This document shows, piece after piece, positions 19,261-27,875 of a DNA stretch of 64,000 nt (position 1 is its first letter; each line of letters opens with the position of its first letter). The position numbers and the translations under genes are program-made. The DNA is from Littorina saxatilis. Its lineage: Eukaryota; Mollusca; Gastropoda; Littorinimorpha; Littorinidae. The DNA lies in contig NC_090252.1 of the NCBI RefSeq assembly GCF_037325665.1, forward strand, positions 51,437,894 through 51,501,893, read 5' to 3'. The notes beneath the pieces were generated by a model that was not told the DNA's origin, searched no databases, and saw only the letters and a program-made list of their open reading frames with translations.

Positions 19261-19872
19261 ATGAAGTATCTAGATTTTCTTCCAAAAGATCCACACTGTT
19301 CTTTGATTTGTGGGGCAACAGGTTGCGGCAAAACAAGATATGTTTTGGATTTATTACAGACTGTTTACATAAATCACTTTGAACACATAGTCATATTCTG
19401 TCCAACCATAAAGCATAACAGAACATACAAGGAGAGAAAATTCATATGGTCTGATCAAAATATATTTATTGTAAATCCTTCTGATCGTCTAAATGTTTGC
19501 TTGGAGCATTATTTCGATCTTTTTCAGAACACACCAACACTGTTTATTATTGATGACTGTGCAGCAGAACGTGACATTGTTAGAAAGAAAAGTGCACTAG
19601 CAAAGCTTGCATTCAGTGGACGACATGCATTAATATCAGTTTGGATATTAACACAAAAATACAATGCAGTTCTGAAAGACTTTAGAGAGCAACTCAAAAC
19701 AATAACATTGTTCTATTCAAAGGACCGTGACAGTTTTGAAGAGTGTCTTCGAGAAAATGATGTCATTGAAAACAAACAGGAGAGAGAAAGAATAAAGAAT
19801 AATCTGAAATCTTCTAAGCACTCGAAACTGGTTTTAAAAACTGATCAACCAGTTCAGTATGTATGTTTGTAG
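19261..19872 (+). CDS. Polinton genome-packaging ATPase (FtsK/HerA type)
   Basis: 203 residues from the ATG at 19261 (MKYLDFLPKDPHCS); an in-frame ATG at 19240 would overlap the capsid gene. A Walker A motif GATGCGKT lies at residues 18-25 and a Walker B TLFIIDDC at 93-100. A following KLAFSGRHALISVWILTQ block is typical of the A32-like packaging ATPases of Polintons and large DNA viruses. It would drive DNA into the preformed capsid. Placement directly after the major capsid gene is the usual synteny. Confidence 0.9.
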   Translation: MKYLDFLPKDPHCSLICGATGCGKTRYVLDLLQTVYINHFEHIVIFCPTIKHNRTYKERKFIWSDQNIFIVNPSDRLNVCLEHYFDLFQNTPTLFIIDDCAAERDIVRKKSALAKLAFSGRHALISVWILTQKYNAVLKDFREQLKTITLFYSKDRDSFEECLRENDVIENKQERERIKNNLKSSKHSKLVLKTDQPVQYVCL

Positions 19873-19880
19873 AAATCCTT

Positions 19881-20064
19881 GCTAAGTTCTTGTCAAGTTC
19901 TTACTCAAGTTCTTACTCAAGTTCTTGTCAAGTTCTTACACAAGTTCTTGTCAAGTTCTTACTCAAGTTCTTACTCAAGTTCTTGTTAAGTTCCTACCTA
20001 AGTTCTTACTCAAGTTCTTACCTAAGTTCTTGTTAAGTTCCTACCTAAGTTCTTACTCAAGTTT
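19881..20064. repeat. 12-bp tandem repeat array inside the Polinton
   Basis: About fifteen variants of 'caagttcttact' or 'caagttcttgt' fill the gap between the ATPase gene and the 175-aa gene. The array could be a binding-site array, an origin-like element or slippage product. It is unlike the neighbouring sequence. Confidence 0.85.
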
Positions 20065-20102
20065 AATTACTAGATTTTAATTTTATTCTGCATCAAAATA
20101 AA

Positions 20103-20630
20103 ATGAACTGTGATGAATTGCTGATGCAGACTGCTACAGATATTGAAATCTGTGACAGTAGGACTATACCTGATAAAAAAGAAAGATTGTATTCACTTGC
20201 TGTTTGTGGAAAAACAAAACACTACCTTGGGCAGCAGTTAACTGTGGAAGAAGTACAACATCTTTCCTCAGAAGATATAGAAAAGTATCATGGACGGTAT
20301 GAATCAGTGCTTGGTTCTAAGATGGTTAGAAGTATTGGACAGACTGTTATAGGTTTGTACACAAAGATTTTTGGACATTTTACACCTCTCGACTCGGAGG
20401 AAGACTTAACACATGATCTAACTCATGACCCTGTTGTTTCCAAGTCCCTCGAATCTCTTGCCTGTGGCCTGTATTATCGATTTGGTGCTTTATTAGTACC
20501 ATTTGTTGCTGGATTAATTACTTTCAAACACATTAATTTTCAGAATAAAAAAGATGACAGATCAGTTGAAGCAGACAGTGGAGCAGACGAAAATACCAGA
20601 AGTGAACACAGTGACAAAGAAACCTGGTAG
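20103..20630 (+). CDS. Conserved Polinton protein, 175 aa, membrane segment near C-terminus
   Basis: Starts after 'catcaaaata' plus 'aa'. Residues of about 55-140 (for example YESVLGSKMVRSIGQTVIGL and CGLYYRFGALLVPFVAGLIT) resemble a conserved small protein seen in invertebrate Polintons beside the integrase/capsid block. The hydrophobic part suggests membrane association. Function unknown. Its last 77 bases overlap the next gene in another frame. Confidence 0.65.
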   Translation: MNCDELLMQTATDIEICDSRTIPDKKERLYSLAVCGKTKHYLGQQLTVEEVQHLSSEDIEKYHGRYESVLGSKMVRSIGQTVIGLYTKIFGHFTPLDSEEDLTHDLTHDPVVSKSLESLACGLYYRFGALLVPFVAGLITFKHINFQNKKDDRSVEADSGADENTRSEHSDKETW

Positions 20631-20991
20631 AGTAGAAGCAGGAAAAAAACTAGCCGAATGGAACAGACAAAAAAAGTTAAATCAAAAGGCAAAGCAGAAC
20701 ATTATGTCTGAAGTTGAGCAGACACCAAACATTCCTGAAGTGACTAAGGTCACACAAACTGATCAAGAATTAAAATCTTCATTTCTATCATACAGAAAAG
20801 TAGCTGTAGCAGCTGTTGTTGGAGGAGGTGGATACTTGCTTTACAAACTTTGGCAAGGCAAATATAAAGTGTCAGAAACACCAAAATCAGAAACACCAAA
20901 ATCAGAAACACCAAAACCAACAAACAAAGCAGTACAAACAATAACAAAGCCCACAGTAGTACCTGCAGTGGATTCATTTCATATGGAATAA
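20554..20991 (+). CDS. Polinton small membrane protein, 145 aa
   Basis: The start at 20554 lies inside the preceding gene but is immediately preceded by 'aataaaaaag', almost the same leader as the major capsid gene, which supports it. The protein has a basic block (GRVEAGKKLAEWNRQKK) of a type recurring in Polinton proteins, a membrane helix (VAVAAVVGGGGYLLYKLW, about residues 88-105), and a short KSETP repeat (three units, near residues 113-128). Function unknown; possibly a virion membrane or DNA-associated protein. Confidence 0.7.
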   Translation: MTDQLKQTVEQTKIPEVNTVTKKPGRVEAGKKLAEWNRQKKLNQKAKQNIMSEVEQTPNIPEVTKVTQTDQELKSSFLSYRKVAVAAVVGGGGYLLYKLWQGKYKVSETPKSETPKSETPKPTNKAVQTITKPTVVPAVDSFHME

Positions 20992-21021
20992 TTTTAATAT
21001 TTTAATTTTGATAACATAAAA

Positions 21022-21252
21022 ATGAGTTCTGAAAAGACAATAGTTAATCTAGTTTATCACGCTGCAGTGATTGGAGGCTTGAGTGTAGGTTACACAATGC
21101 TGGGTAAAAGTCTCCTCAGAATGAAACCAGCCGACTTGGGAAAGTTAGACTTCGAAGACGGTGCTAAACTAATTGGTGTTGTGACAGCTTCCTTTGCAAC
21201 AAAAGACTTTTTGGTGAAGCAAGGAATTATTCCAGAAAATATAAACATGTAA
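21022..21252 (+). CDS. Polinton small protein, 76 aa
   Basis: Starts after 'gataacataaaa'. It has a weakly hydrophobic N-terminal helix (AAVIGGLSVGYTMLGKSLL) and a second small-residue helix (AKLIGVVTASFATKDFLV). The tight spacing to both neighbours (30 and 9 bp) and the AT-rich leader argue that it is a real gene. Not recognised by family. Confidence 0.6.
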   Translation: MSSEKTIVNLVYHAAVIGGLSVGYTMLGKSLLRMKPADLGKLDFEDGAKLIGVVTASFATKDFLVKQGIIPENINM

Positions 21253-21261
21253 GACAATAAA

Positions 21262-21672
21262 ATGGCTAGCTTGGTTATGATGGTGGGAGGTGCGATTGTA
21301 AATGCGCTTGCATTTTCTGGCAGCAACTATTTGTTTTCTAAACTGCAAAATGGTGAAGAGAGGGAAAGGCACAACAAAGCCATGGAACAACTGGCGAAAG
21401 CACAGGATGAATACGAGAAGAAACGAATTGCGCAGTTAGACTTTATGAATGATAAACTCAGGCAGCAAGGACATGCAAACAAAACCTTTGCCAATGTTGA
21501 TGCAGCCATTCAAGAATACTATCTTGTAACTGGAAAGAAAATGAAGACAAGTGCTCCTCCAAAACTGGGTGACTTTTATCAGCCTTCAGAAGAGCAGAAG
21601 GTGGGCGAGATTGTTTTCATTGTTATTGGTATGGCTGTTGTTTACTTTATTGCGCGTGCTGTCAAATCTTAA
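21262..21672 (+). CDS. Polinton membrane protein, 136 aa
   Basis: Starts after 'taagacaataaa'. It has a hydrophobic N-terminus (SLVMMVGGAIVNALAFSG), a charged helical middle (about residues 32-70, EERERHNKAMEQLAKAQDEY), and a C-terminal helix (IVFIVIGMAVVYFIARAV), so two possible membrane segments surround a coiled region. Function unknown. It lies just upstream of the integrase. Confidence 0.65.
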   Translation: MASLVMMVGGAIVNALAFSGSNYLFSKLQNGEERERHNKAMEQLAKAQDEYEKKRIAQLDFMNDKLRQQGHANKTFANVDAAIQEYYLVTGKKMKTSAPPKLGDFYQPSEEQKVGEIVFIVIGMAVVYFIARAVKS

Positions 21673-21693
21673 TATTCTGTCATTTAAAAAACC

Positions 21694-22653
21694 ATGAGTG
21701 ATGCTTTATCTAAAATATATTATTCCCCAAAAGGATACTGGAAAGGAAGAACTGCTATTGACAAGCTCAGTGACGCAGCAGGTGTTTCTCAAGATATAGC
21801 AAAGAAATGGTTGTCAAAGCAGGCAGTTTGGCAGATCTATTTACCTGCACCAAGAAACATTACACGACCACACTTTGTTAACATTAAACCGAATGACACT
21901 CATCAAATAGACCTGCTGTATTTACCGCATGACACAGTCAGAAGGAAGAAATATAAGTATGCACTGACTGTAGTTGATGTTGCAACAAGATACAAAGATG
22001 CTGAACCGTTGACAGAGAAAAGTGCTATAGCTACAGCTGTTGCCCTGCAAGAAATTTACAGACGTGGACCACTAAAGTATCCCAGAATGATTCAGTGCGA
22101 TGATGGTAAGGAGTTTAAAGGAGCTGTCAACCAGCTTCTGTTAAAACATCATGTTACAGTGAAGAGAGGTATTCCAGGAAACCACAGGTCACAGGCTATT
22201 GTTGAGAGCTTTAACAAACAGTTGGCAGAAAAACTGTTTTCATATCAGTACCATCAGGAATTTTTGGACACAGAAAGTAAATTGCGTAACACTGAATGGG
22301 TCAAAAGATTACCATCAGTACTTAGAGCAATGAATCTGGAGGTATTTAAAGCTACAGGGTTAAGACCAGTTGATGCAATCAAACAGAAAACAATACCTGT
22401 TGCTCCAAAGTCAACAACACCAGTGGCATTACTACCTTTCAATCAGAAAGTTAGATATTTATATGCACCCGGTGAAGCTGAGGGTGACAGCAGGAAGCGT
22501 GCAACGGATCCAATCTGGAGTATTGACATTCATGAAATCAAGAGAGTAGTAGAGACAAATCCACCTATATATTACTTGAGAGAACCAGCACCGCAAAGAG
22601 CCTTTGTAAAAGAGGAATTACAATTAGTTCCACGTGGTACAAATGTTAAATGA
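21694..22653 (+). CDS. Polinton integrase (retroviral-type DDE)
   Basis: 319 residues. The N-terminal part (WKGRTAIDKLSDAAGVSQDI) is the helical domain typical of Polinton integrases. The rve core has acidic residues in QIDLLY (D73), QCDDGKEF (D136) and AIVESFN (E171), and the C-terminal region (IKRVVETNPPIYYLRE) looks like an SH3-like or chromo-like module. It would insert the linear element into host DNA and create the 6-bp duplication seen at the ends. It lies upstream of the polymerase gene. Confidence 0.92.
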   Translation: MSDALSKIYYSPKGYWKGRTAIDKLSDAAGVSQDIAKKWLSKQAVWQIYLPAPRNITRPHFVNIKPNDTHQIDLLYLPHDTVRRKKYKYALTVVDVATRYKDAEPLTEKSAIATAVALQEIYRRGPLKYPRMIQCDDGKEFKGAVNQLLLKHHVTVKRGIPGNHRSQAIVESFNKQLAEKLFSYQYHQEFLDTESKLRNTEWVKRLPSVLRAMNLEVFKATGLRPVDAIKQKTIPVAPKSTTPVALLPFNQKVRYLYAPGEAEGDSRKRATDPIWSIDIHEIKRVVETNPPIYYLREPAPQRAFVKEELQLVPRGTNVK

Positions 22654-22751
22654 TTTTGTATTTCAGATTTTATAGTGTTAACAAAAATGGAAGCAACTTC
22701 ATTTTTTTAATTTATATTTTTATTTTGAGTTATAAAATCAAACTCACAGCG

Positions 22752-25700
22752 ATGGAAGACTCTGTTTTAGAATCTTTATCGACAGTATTTGACACCGTTG
22801 AATTACAAGTAACGGATCCTCAAAATGTGCAGTCCAGTGTGCAAGACGCCATTGAACAAATTCCAAACAATTTGTTGATTGAACCTCCAGTAAAAGTGCA
22901 GATAGTCAGTTTAATAAAATACAAAACAGTCAGTGATGAGGTGCTAGAAGTTCATGTTTCAACCAGACAACTAGCACTTAATTCTATGGCAGAATTGAAT
23001 GGAAACTGGGCAGATGAAATGATGAAACGGTTTGAGCAAGCTGCAGAGGATGCAAAGATGAAAGGATCCGGATGGTCAGAAGGTGAAATTATAAAAATAG
23101 AATTGAAGCTAAGTAAATTTGCCCCCATCAGAGGTAGAAGTTACATACCTTTACCTCCTGCTCTTGTCAAAAAACGTGCTGTGCTGAACATAAAGAATGA
23201 TGATGACAAATGTTTTATGTGGTGTGTTCTGGCAAGACTGTACAGTGTAAAGAAAAATGCAGAAAGAGTGTCTAACTATCATGCATACAGAAATAAACTA
23301 AACTTTACTGGTATTGAATTTCCTGTCAGCATTACAAGCATTGACAAATTTGAACAGCAAAACAAACCCATCACCGTAAATGTTTACACGTGGGATGAGG
23401 AAGATGAACTGAAACCAGTCAGAATATCAAAGAACTCACCAACGATTGGTGATTGTGATACTAACCATGTTGACATGTTACTAATGACTGATGGTGTAAA
23501 ATATCATTACACTTTGATTCGTACAATGAGTAGACTGATGGCGAGCACAAGCAATCACAATAGTAAACAAGACTTTTGTAGGCGATGTCTCTTGCGTATT
23601 CCATCAATTCATGCAGCACTTATACACAAGCAACATTGTAAGAGCGTTGATGATGCGGTCGTGAAGTTAACAACACCGCCGCCAGACAGCAAAGTGTATT
23701 TTAAGAATGTATGCAAACTACAGAAAAGTCCTTATGTTGTTTATGCTGACTTTGAATCTATCATTGTGCCATATGAAGGACCTTTACCAAAAGACCTACC
23801 TAAAACAGTAACTCTAAGTAATCATCAAGTCTGTTCATATGCATTTATTGTTGTTAGTTCAGATGGTAAACATTCTAAACCGCAATTGTACAGAGGACCT
23901 AATGCAGCAAAGAACTTCTTACAGCAAATGAACCAAGTGCGAAATGACTGCTCCAAACAACTGAATCTTTCAGACATTGTTATGAAACCTGAAGACCAAG
24001 AACAGTTTAACTCTACCACACAGTGTTGGATATGCGAACAAAGTCTAACACCAAACACAGACAATCCAATAGTAAGAGATCATGATCATGTAAGTGGGCA
24101 GTTCCGAGGAGCAGCACACAGCAAATGTAATCTACAATTAAAGTTTGATCCTAAGACTTGGAAGCTTCCAATCTTCTTCCATAACTTGCGCGGTTATGAT
24201 TCACATCTGATCATGCAGGCAGTAACTGATGAATACAAAGCAAGATGCATTGCGCAGTCTTCAGAAAAGTACATGGCCTTTACTCTGAATAGTTTACACT
24301 TCTACGATTCTGCTCAACATCTGATGGGAACACTTGAGTCTTTATCTTCATCACTAACTGCTTTTCCAATCACATGTAAGTACTTTGACAGTGACTTAGT
24401 TAGAAAGGGAGTCTATCCATATGAATACATGGATTCGTGGGAGAGGTTTGATGAAGATGAGTTACCACCAAAGGATGCTTACTTCTCACGGCTGAAGGGT
24501 AAAGGTATAAGTGACGAAGACTATGAACACGCTAAGACTGCATGGAATAAATTAGGATGTAATACAATGGGTGATTATCATGATCAATATTTGTTGGCTG
24601 ATGTTTGTTTACTTGCAGATATATTTGAGAATTACAGAAGAACATGTATGAAGCACTACAATCTAGATCCTTCACATTACATATCTGCACCAGGCATGAG
24701 CTGGGATGCATTTCTTAGATTTACAGGAGTAAAGATTGACTTGCTATCAGATCTACCTACACTTCAGATGATTGAAAATGGACTACGTGGAGGAATCAGT
24801 ATGGCTTCACACAATTACTGCAAAGCCAACAACAAATACTTGGACGACTTTGATCCTATGAAACCTTCTAATTACATCATGTATCTAGATGCAAACAATT
24901 TGTATGGTTGGGCAATGTGTCAGACGCTTCCACTTCGGAACTTTAAGATCTATTCAGGACCATTTTCGCAATGTGTTGTGCTGACAATATTAAAAGCAGG
25001 CCCAGACAGTCGAAAGGGATGGATACTAGAAGTTGACTTAGACTATCCACTATCACTTCATGATCTACATAATGATTATCCTTTAGCGGCTGAGAGGTTA
25101 AAAGTAAACCCAAGAGAACCTCCAAAGCTGGTGCCCAATCTGTTTCACAAAAAGAAGTATGTGTGTCACTACAGACTGTTACAGTTTTACATTAGACATG
25201 GATTAATTTTGAAGGCTGTTCATCGTATAATTTTATTTGATCAAGAACAGTTTATGAAACCTTACATCATGAAAAACACAGAACTGAGAACCAAAGCCGC
25301 TGATGCATCAGAGAAAGACTTTTTTAAACTGATGAACAACAGTTGCTTTGGTAAGACAATGGAAAACCCACACAAGAGAAAGGATGTTAGACTTGTTACA
25401 AGAGAAAATGAGGCCATCAAGCTGACATCCAAACCACAGTATCAAGACTTTAAATACTTTCATGAACAGCTGTATGGTATCTTAATGAAAAAACTTGTAG
25501 TCAAGCTTGACAAACCAGTATTCATAGGCTTTACTGTGCTAGAGTTGTCAAAACTGTTGATGCTTGAGTTTTTGTATGATTATTTGAAACCAAGATATCC
25601 CAAATCGAGAGTACTTTACACAGACACAGATTCATTCTTACTTGACATTCCAGCGGATGACATTTACAAAGATCTAGAAGCTGAAAGTCCTGCAGTAAAA

Positions 25701-26135
25701 GGAAAAGATTCTTTTTATGACACTTGCGACTACCCTAAAGAATCACCATTGCACTCAAATGTTAACAAGAAGGTTATTGGAAAGATGAAAGATGAAATGA
25801 ATGGGAAGATAATTAAGGAGTATGTTGGATTGCGTGCAAAGATGTACAGTGTTGCAAGTGAGAAAGGGGTGGTTAAAAAAGCAAAGGGTGTAAGCAAACA
25901 GGTTGTAAAGTCGAGCATATCGCATGATAACTACAAGGAAGCACTGTTTCAGAAGCGAGTGTTTCACCATGACAACCCTAAGATCAGTTCCGCGCTTCAT
26001 CAGATCAACACAACTATTGTAAACAAGAAATCTTTAGATGCTAATGACACAAAGCGCGTTTATTCATCACCAGAATATTCTTATGCAATTGGCCACTGGA
26101 GGACAAACGCGACTCCAAATAGTCTGAGTGTGTAA
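22752..26135 (+). CDS. Polinton protein-primed DNA polymerase B
   Basis: About 1,127 residues from the ATG at 22752 (MEDSVLESLSTVFDT); an upstream in-frame ATG at 22650 overlaps the integrase and adds a hydrophobic stretch unlike the family. A Cys pair (CRRC) lies near residue 277. Exonuclease motifs are YADFESI (about 331), FHNLRGYD (about 477) and YLLADVCLLAD (about 613). Between the first two lies a CWIC ... DHDHVSGQFRGAAHSKCN block, which resembles a recombination endonuclease VII-like zinc insertion found in many animal Polintons. Polymerase motifs are YLDANNLYGWAM (about 711), MNNSCFGKTMEN (about 860) and YTDTDSFLL (about 956). It replicates the linear genome from terminal proteins. A possible poly(A) signal follows at 26295. 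Confidence 0.92.
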   Translation: MEDSVLESLSTVFDTVELQVTDPQNVQSSVQDAIEQIPNNLLIEPPVKVQIVSLIKYKTVSDEVLEVHVSTRQLALNSMAELNGNWADEMMKRFEQAAEDAKMKGSGWSEGEIIKIELKLSKFAPIRGRSYIPLPPALVKKRAVLNIKNDDDKCFMWCVLARLYSVKKNAERVSNYHAYRNKLNFTGIEFPVSITSIDKFEQQNKPITVNVYTWDEEDELKPVRISKNSPTIGDCDTNHVDMLLMTDGVKYHYTLIRTMSRLMASTSNHNSKQDFCRRCLLRIPSIHAALIHKQHCKSVDDAVVKLTTPPPDSKVYFKNVCKLQKSPYVVYADFESIIVPYEGPLPKDLPKTVTLSNHQVCSYAFIVVSSDGKHSKPQLYRGPNAAKNFLQQMNQVRNDCSKQLNLSDIVMKPEDQEQFNSTTQCWICEQSLTPNTDNPIVRDHDHVSGQFRGAAHSKCNLQLKFDPKTWKLPIFFHNLRGYDSHLIMQAVTDEYKARCIAQSSEKYMAFTLNSLHFYDSAQHLMGTLESLSSSLTAFPITCKYFDSDLVRKGVYPYEYMDSWERFDEDELPPKDAYFSRLKGKGISDEDYEHAKTAWNKLGCNTMGDYHDQYLLADVCLLADIFENYRRTCMKHYNLDPSHYISAPGMSWDAFLRFTGVKIDLLSDLPTLQMIENGLRGGISMASHNYCKANNKYLDDFDPMKPSNYIMYLDANNLYGWAMCQTLPLRNFKIYSGPFSQCVVLTILKAGPDSRKGWILEVDLDYPLSLHDLHNDYPLAAERLKVNPREPPKLVPNLFHKKKYVCHYRLLQFYIRHGLILKAVHRIILFDQEQFMKPYIMKNTELRTKAADASEKDFFKLMNNSCFGKTMENPHKRKDVRLVTRENEAIKLTSKPQYQDFKYFHEQLYGILMKKLVVKLDKPVFIGFTVLELSKLLMLEFLYDYLKPRYPKSRVLYTDTDSFLLDIPADDIYKDLEAESPAVKGKDSFYDTCDYPKESPLHSNVNKKVIGKMKDEMNGKIIKEYVGLRAKMYSVASEKGVVKKAKGVSKQVVKSSISHDNYKEALFQKRVFHHDNPKISSALHQINTTIVNKKSLDANDTKRVYSSPEYSYAIGHWRTNATPNSLSV

Positions 26136-26294
26136 TAAGAATTTTTGTCAATCGGGAAAACCCGCTATGACAGCTTTGTTTTGACTGCAGCGGGGAAAAG
26201 GACGTTGCTTGTGAAAGGGGAGTGTTTGTGAAAGGGGAGAAGGCTTTGTTGAGTTTCAAAGCAGCCACCAAGTACACTTGTCAAAGCTTGATTC

Positions 26295-26300
26295 AATAAA
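26295..26300 (+). terminator. Possible poly(A) signal for the Polinton polymerase gene
   Basis: AATAAA lies 160 bp beyond the polymerase stop, in a convergent intergenic region. Confidence 0.45.
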
Positions 26301-26356
26301 CAAGTCATTTGCATAAAGTGCACTCGGTGGCCGCCTGAAAAGGCAGCCTAAATATT

Positions 26357-26405
26357 GAAGCGTAGTGAAGCGTAGTGAAGCGTAGTGAAGCGTAGTGAAG
26401 CGAAG
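26357..26405. repeat. 10-bp tandem repeat (gaagcgtagt)
   Basis: Four to five head-to-tail copies of 'gaagcgtagt' lie between the polymerase gene and the convergent accessory gene. Confidence 0.85.
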
Positions 26406-26449
26406 CGTTGAAACAGAGTGACCCAAGCCGCCGGTTTACCAGCAAGACC

Positions 26450-26471
26450 TACCGTTCACGCGTGAACGGTA
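26450..26471. promoter_or_regulatory. Perfect 22-bp palindrome
   Basis: The core accgttcacgcgtgaacggt is extended by T/A on each side to a perfect 22-bp dyad. It sits 15 bp from the stop of the minus-strand accessory gene and next to the decamer repeats. It could be a binding site for a dimeric protein or a transcript-ending hairpin. Confidence 0.7.
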
Positions 26472-26485
26472 CTATTTTTAGAATC

Positions 26486-27316
26486 CTAGAATTCTTGAGA
26501 ATGTTGGAGCTGGCTTGTTTCTGGTACATGAGGATCTTGTTTCCAGATGGAAGCAAATTCTGGCACTTGCAGCATGCTCTTAATGTTATTTAGCTTGCTG
26601 TAAATAAAACGAAAGGGGAGACCAACAGCAAAAAATCCAGGATATCCATAAAGAACACCTGCAACGGCTCGTAATTTCCGTGCATGAACATCGGAATAGC
26701 CTGTTTTTGCTTTCAACCAGTCAGCCCAAGTTTCTGTTATTCTCCCTTCTTTCCTCTCCTTCTCCTGCCAGTTTTTACACAGAATTAAAAAGTTGCCAAA
26801 CTGAATGTAAATCATCATAGTCTGTGCATCTTGTCTAGCTAAATTTCTCACTCCTTTGTTTAATCTTTCTACCATTTCGTCTTCATTTGATGGGTTTTCA
26901 AATAATTTCTCAGAAAAAGCTTCTCTGGAAATCGTTGTTTTTATATCAGCTTGATTAGAAATCAGATAATTGTGTAATGCCTGTGGAGTTGTGAGATCAT
27001 TTCTGCTTTTCTTTACTCCTGTTTTTTCTTTGAACAACTGCTCAATCTTTCTTTTCGGCTTTTTAGGTAATTCTATCGGCCCTTCTTTTACAGCTTTATC
27101 TACAATTTGCACCATTTCTTCAAAATACTTCCGATTCTCTAACAAAGTTTTCTTCTCTTCTTCTGTCCAAAATTCTGATGGTGTTGGTGGTGGAAGAGGA
27201 ATTTCCTGAGCTTGCTCAAAAGCCATACTTTCTGAATCTAACAGTTTTTGGTTAGCTGCTTGCGCTTCACTAATTTCCTGAGCTAATTCTTGTGAAGAAA
27301 TACTGTCTTGAGACAT
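26486..27316 (-). CDS. Polinton accessory protein, 276 aa, possible DNA-binding domain
   Basis: The start at 27316 (MSQDSISSQELAQEI) is preferred over the ATG at 27418 because the extra N-terminus is Cys/Trp/Phe-rich and unlike the acidic remainder. The first 100 residues are acidic with a proline run, then basic (LPKKPKRKIEQLF). The C-terminal half (residues of about 180-265) contains TWADWLKAKTGYSDVHARKL and FFAVGLPFRFIYSKLNNI, a helical layout suggestive of a helix-turn-helix-like module. The family is not recognised. It is the outermost right gene and points inward toward the polymerase. A regulatory or replication-helper role is conjecture. Confidence 0.65.
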   Translation of the reverse strand: MSQDSISSQELAQEISEAQAANQKLLDSESMAFEQAQEIPLPPPTPSEFWTEEEKKTLLENRKYFEEMVQIVDKAVKEGPIELPKKPKRKIEQLFKEKTGVKKSRNDLTTPQALHNYLISNQADIKTTISREAFSEKLFENPSNEDEMVERLNKGVRNLARQDAQTMMIYIQFGNFLILCKNWQEKERKEGRITETWADWLKAKTGYSDVHARKLRAVAGVLYGYPGFFAVGLPFRFIYSKLNNIKSMLQVPEFASIWKQDPHVPETSQLQHSQEF

Positions 27317-27635
27317 GAGATTAATCAACAGAAACACAAATTCAAACACTTCTCTCACAGAAAACTGCCACCGCTTCCAACAAGTCTGAACAGCACAACC
27401 ACCAAAGTAATATGACAAGATATCCCAGCCCCGTTGCTAGCCACAACAAAACATTAGGGTGGACGTGACGTAACTGTTGCTATCACATGATTTAATCTTG
27501 TCTTGCCATTGGAGGAATATAGAAGACTAGCTTGCGGCAGGCTGGCTGTTTGTTTTTACCAGATCAATACGGTAGTCTTGGGCTTGGCTACGACGGGCAG
27601 ATTGGATTAATATTTCAATGGAAACTAAATTTAGC

Positions 27636-27868
27636 GTTGTATCAGAGAAAGGGAGAATGTACGTTCTGGGTTACTGATTCCGACAGACCCGGCATTGGTT
27701 CAAAACAACCTTACTTTACTGTATTTTTTTTTGTATGGATTTATGCAGTATTTTTCTGATTTTGTCGCATGTTTCATTTTAGTAAAAGTTTAGTCCAGAA
27801 GCCTATTTTGCGTTAATATTTAGGGTCTGTCGGAATCGGTGAGCCAGAACGTACATTCTCCCTTTCTC
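27636..27868 (-). repeat. Polinton right terminal inverted repeat
   Basis: Inverted counterpart of 5002-5236. The match runs inward as far as the shared 'gttgtat', which is hard to explain if the two copies were separate MITE insertions. It is followed directly by the duplicated TACATG. Confidence 0.9.
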
Positions 27869-27875
27869 TACATGG

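Larger units (their letters stand above)
5002..27868. mobile_element. Polinton/Maverick element (host of a nested LTR retrotransposon)
   Basis: The element is bounded by inverted repeats of about 235 bp (5002-5236 and 27636-27868) and by the direct repeat TACATG at 4996-5001 and 27869-27874. It starts with AG and ends with TC, as is known for Polintons. Without the nested LTR element and its 5-bp duplication it would be about 14.9 kb, a normal size. Hallmark genes seen are a retroviral-type integrase, protein-primed DNA polymerase B, packaging ATPase, double-jelly-roll major capsid protein and a probable minor capsid (penton) protein. No adenovirus-type maturation protease was recognised. Genes run in two mixed blocks, with the replication genes on the right and all pointing right. 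The recognised core genes look whole. Terminal repeats differ at roughly six sites, so the insertion is not brand new. Confidence 0.92.

Noticed and set aside
19881-20064. CRISPR-like array
   Set aside because: Direct 12-bp repeats without unique spacers, in a eukaryotic mobile element.
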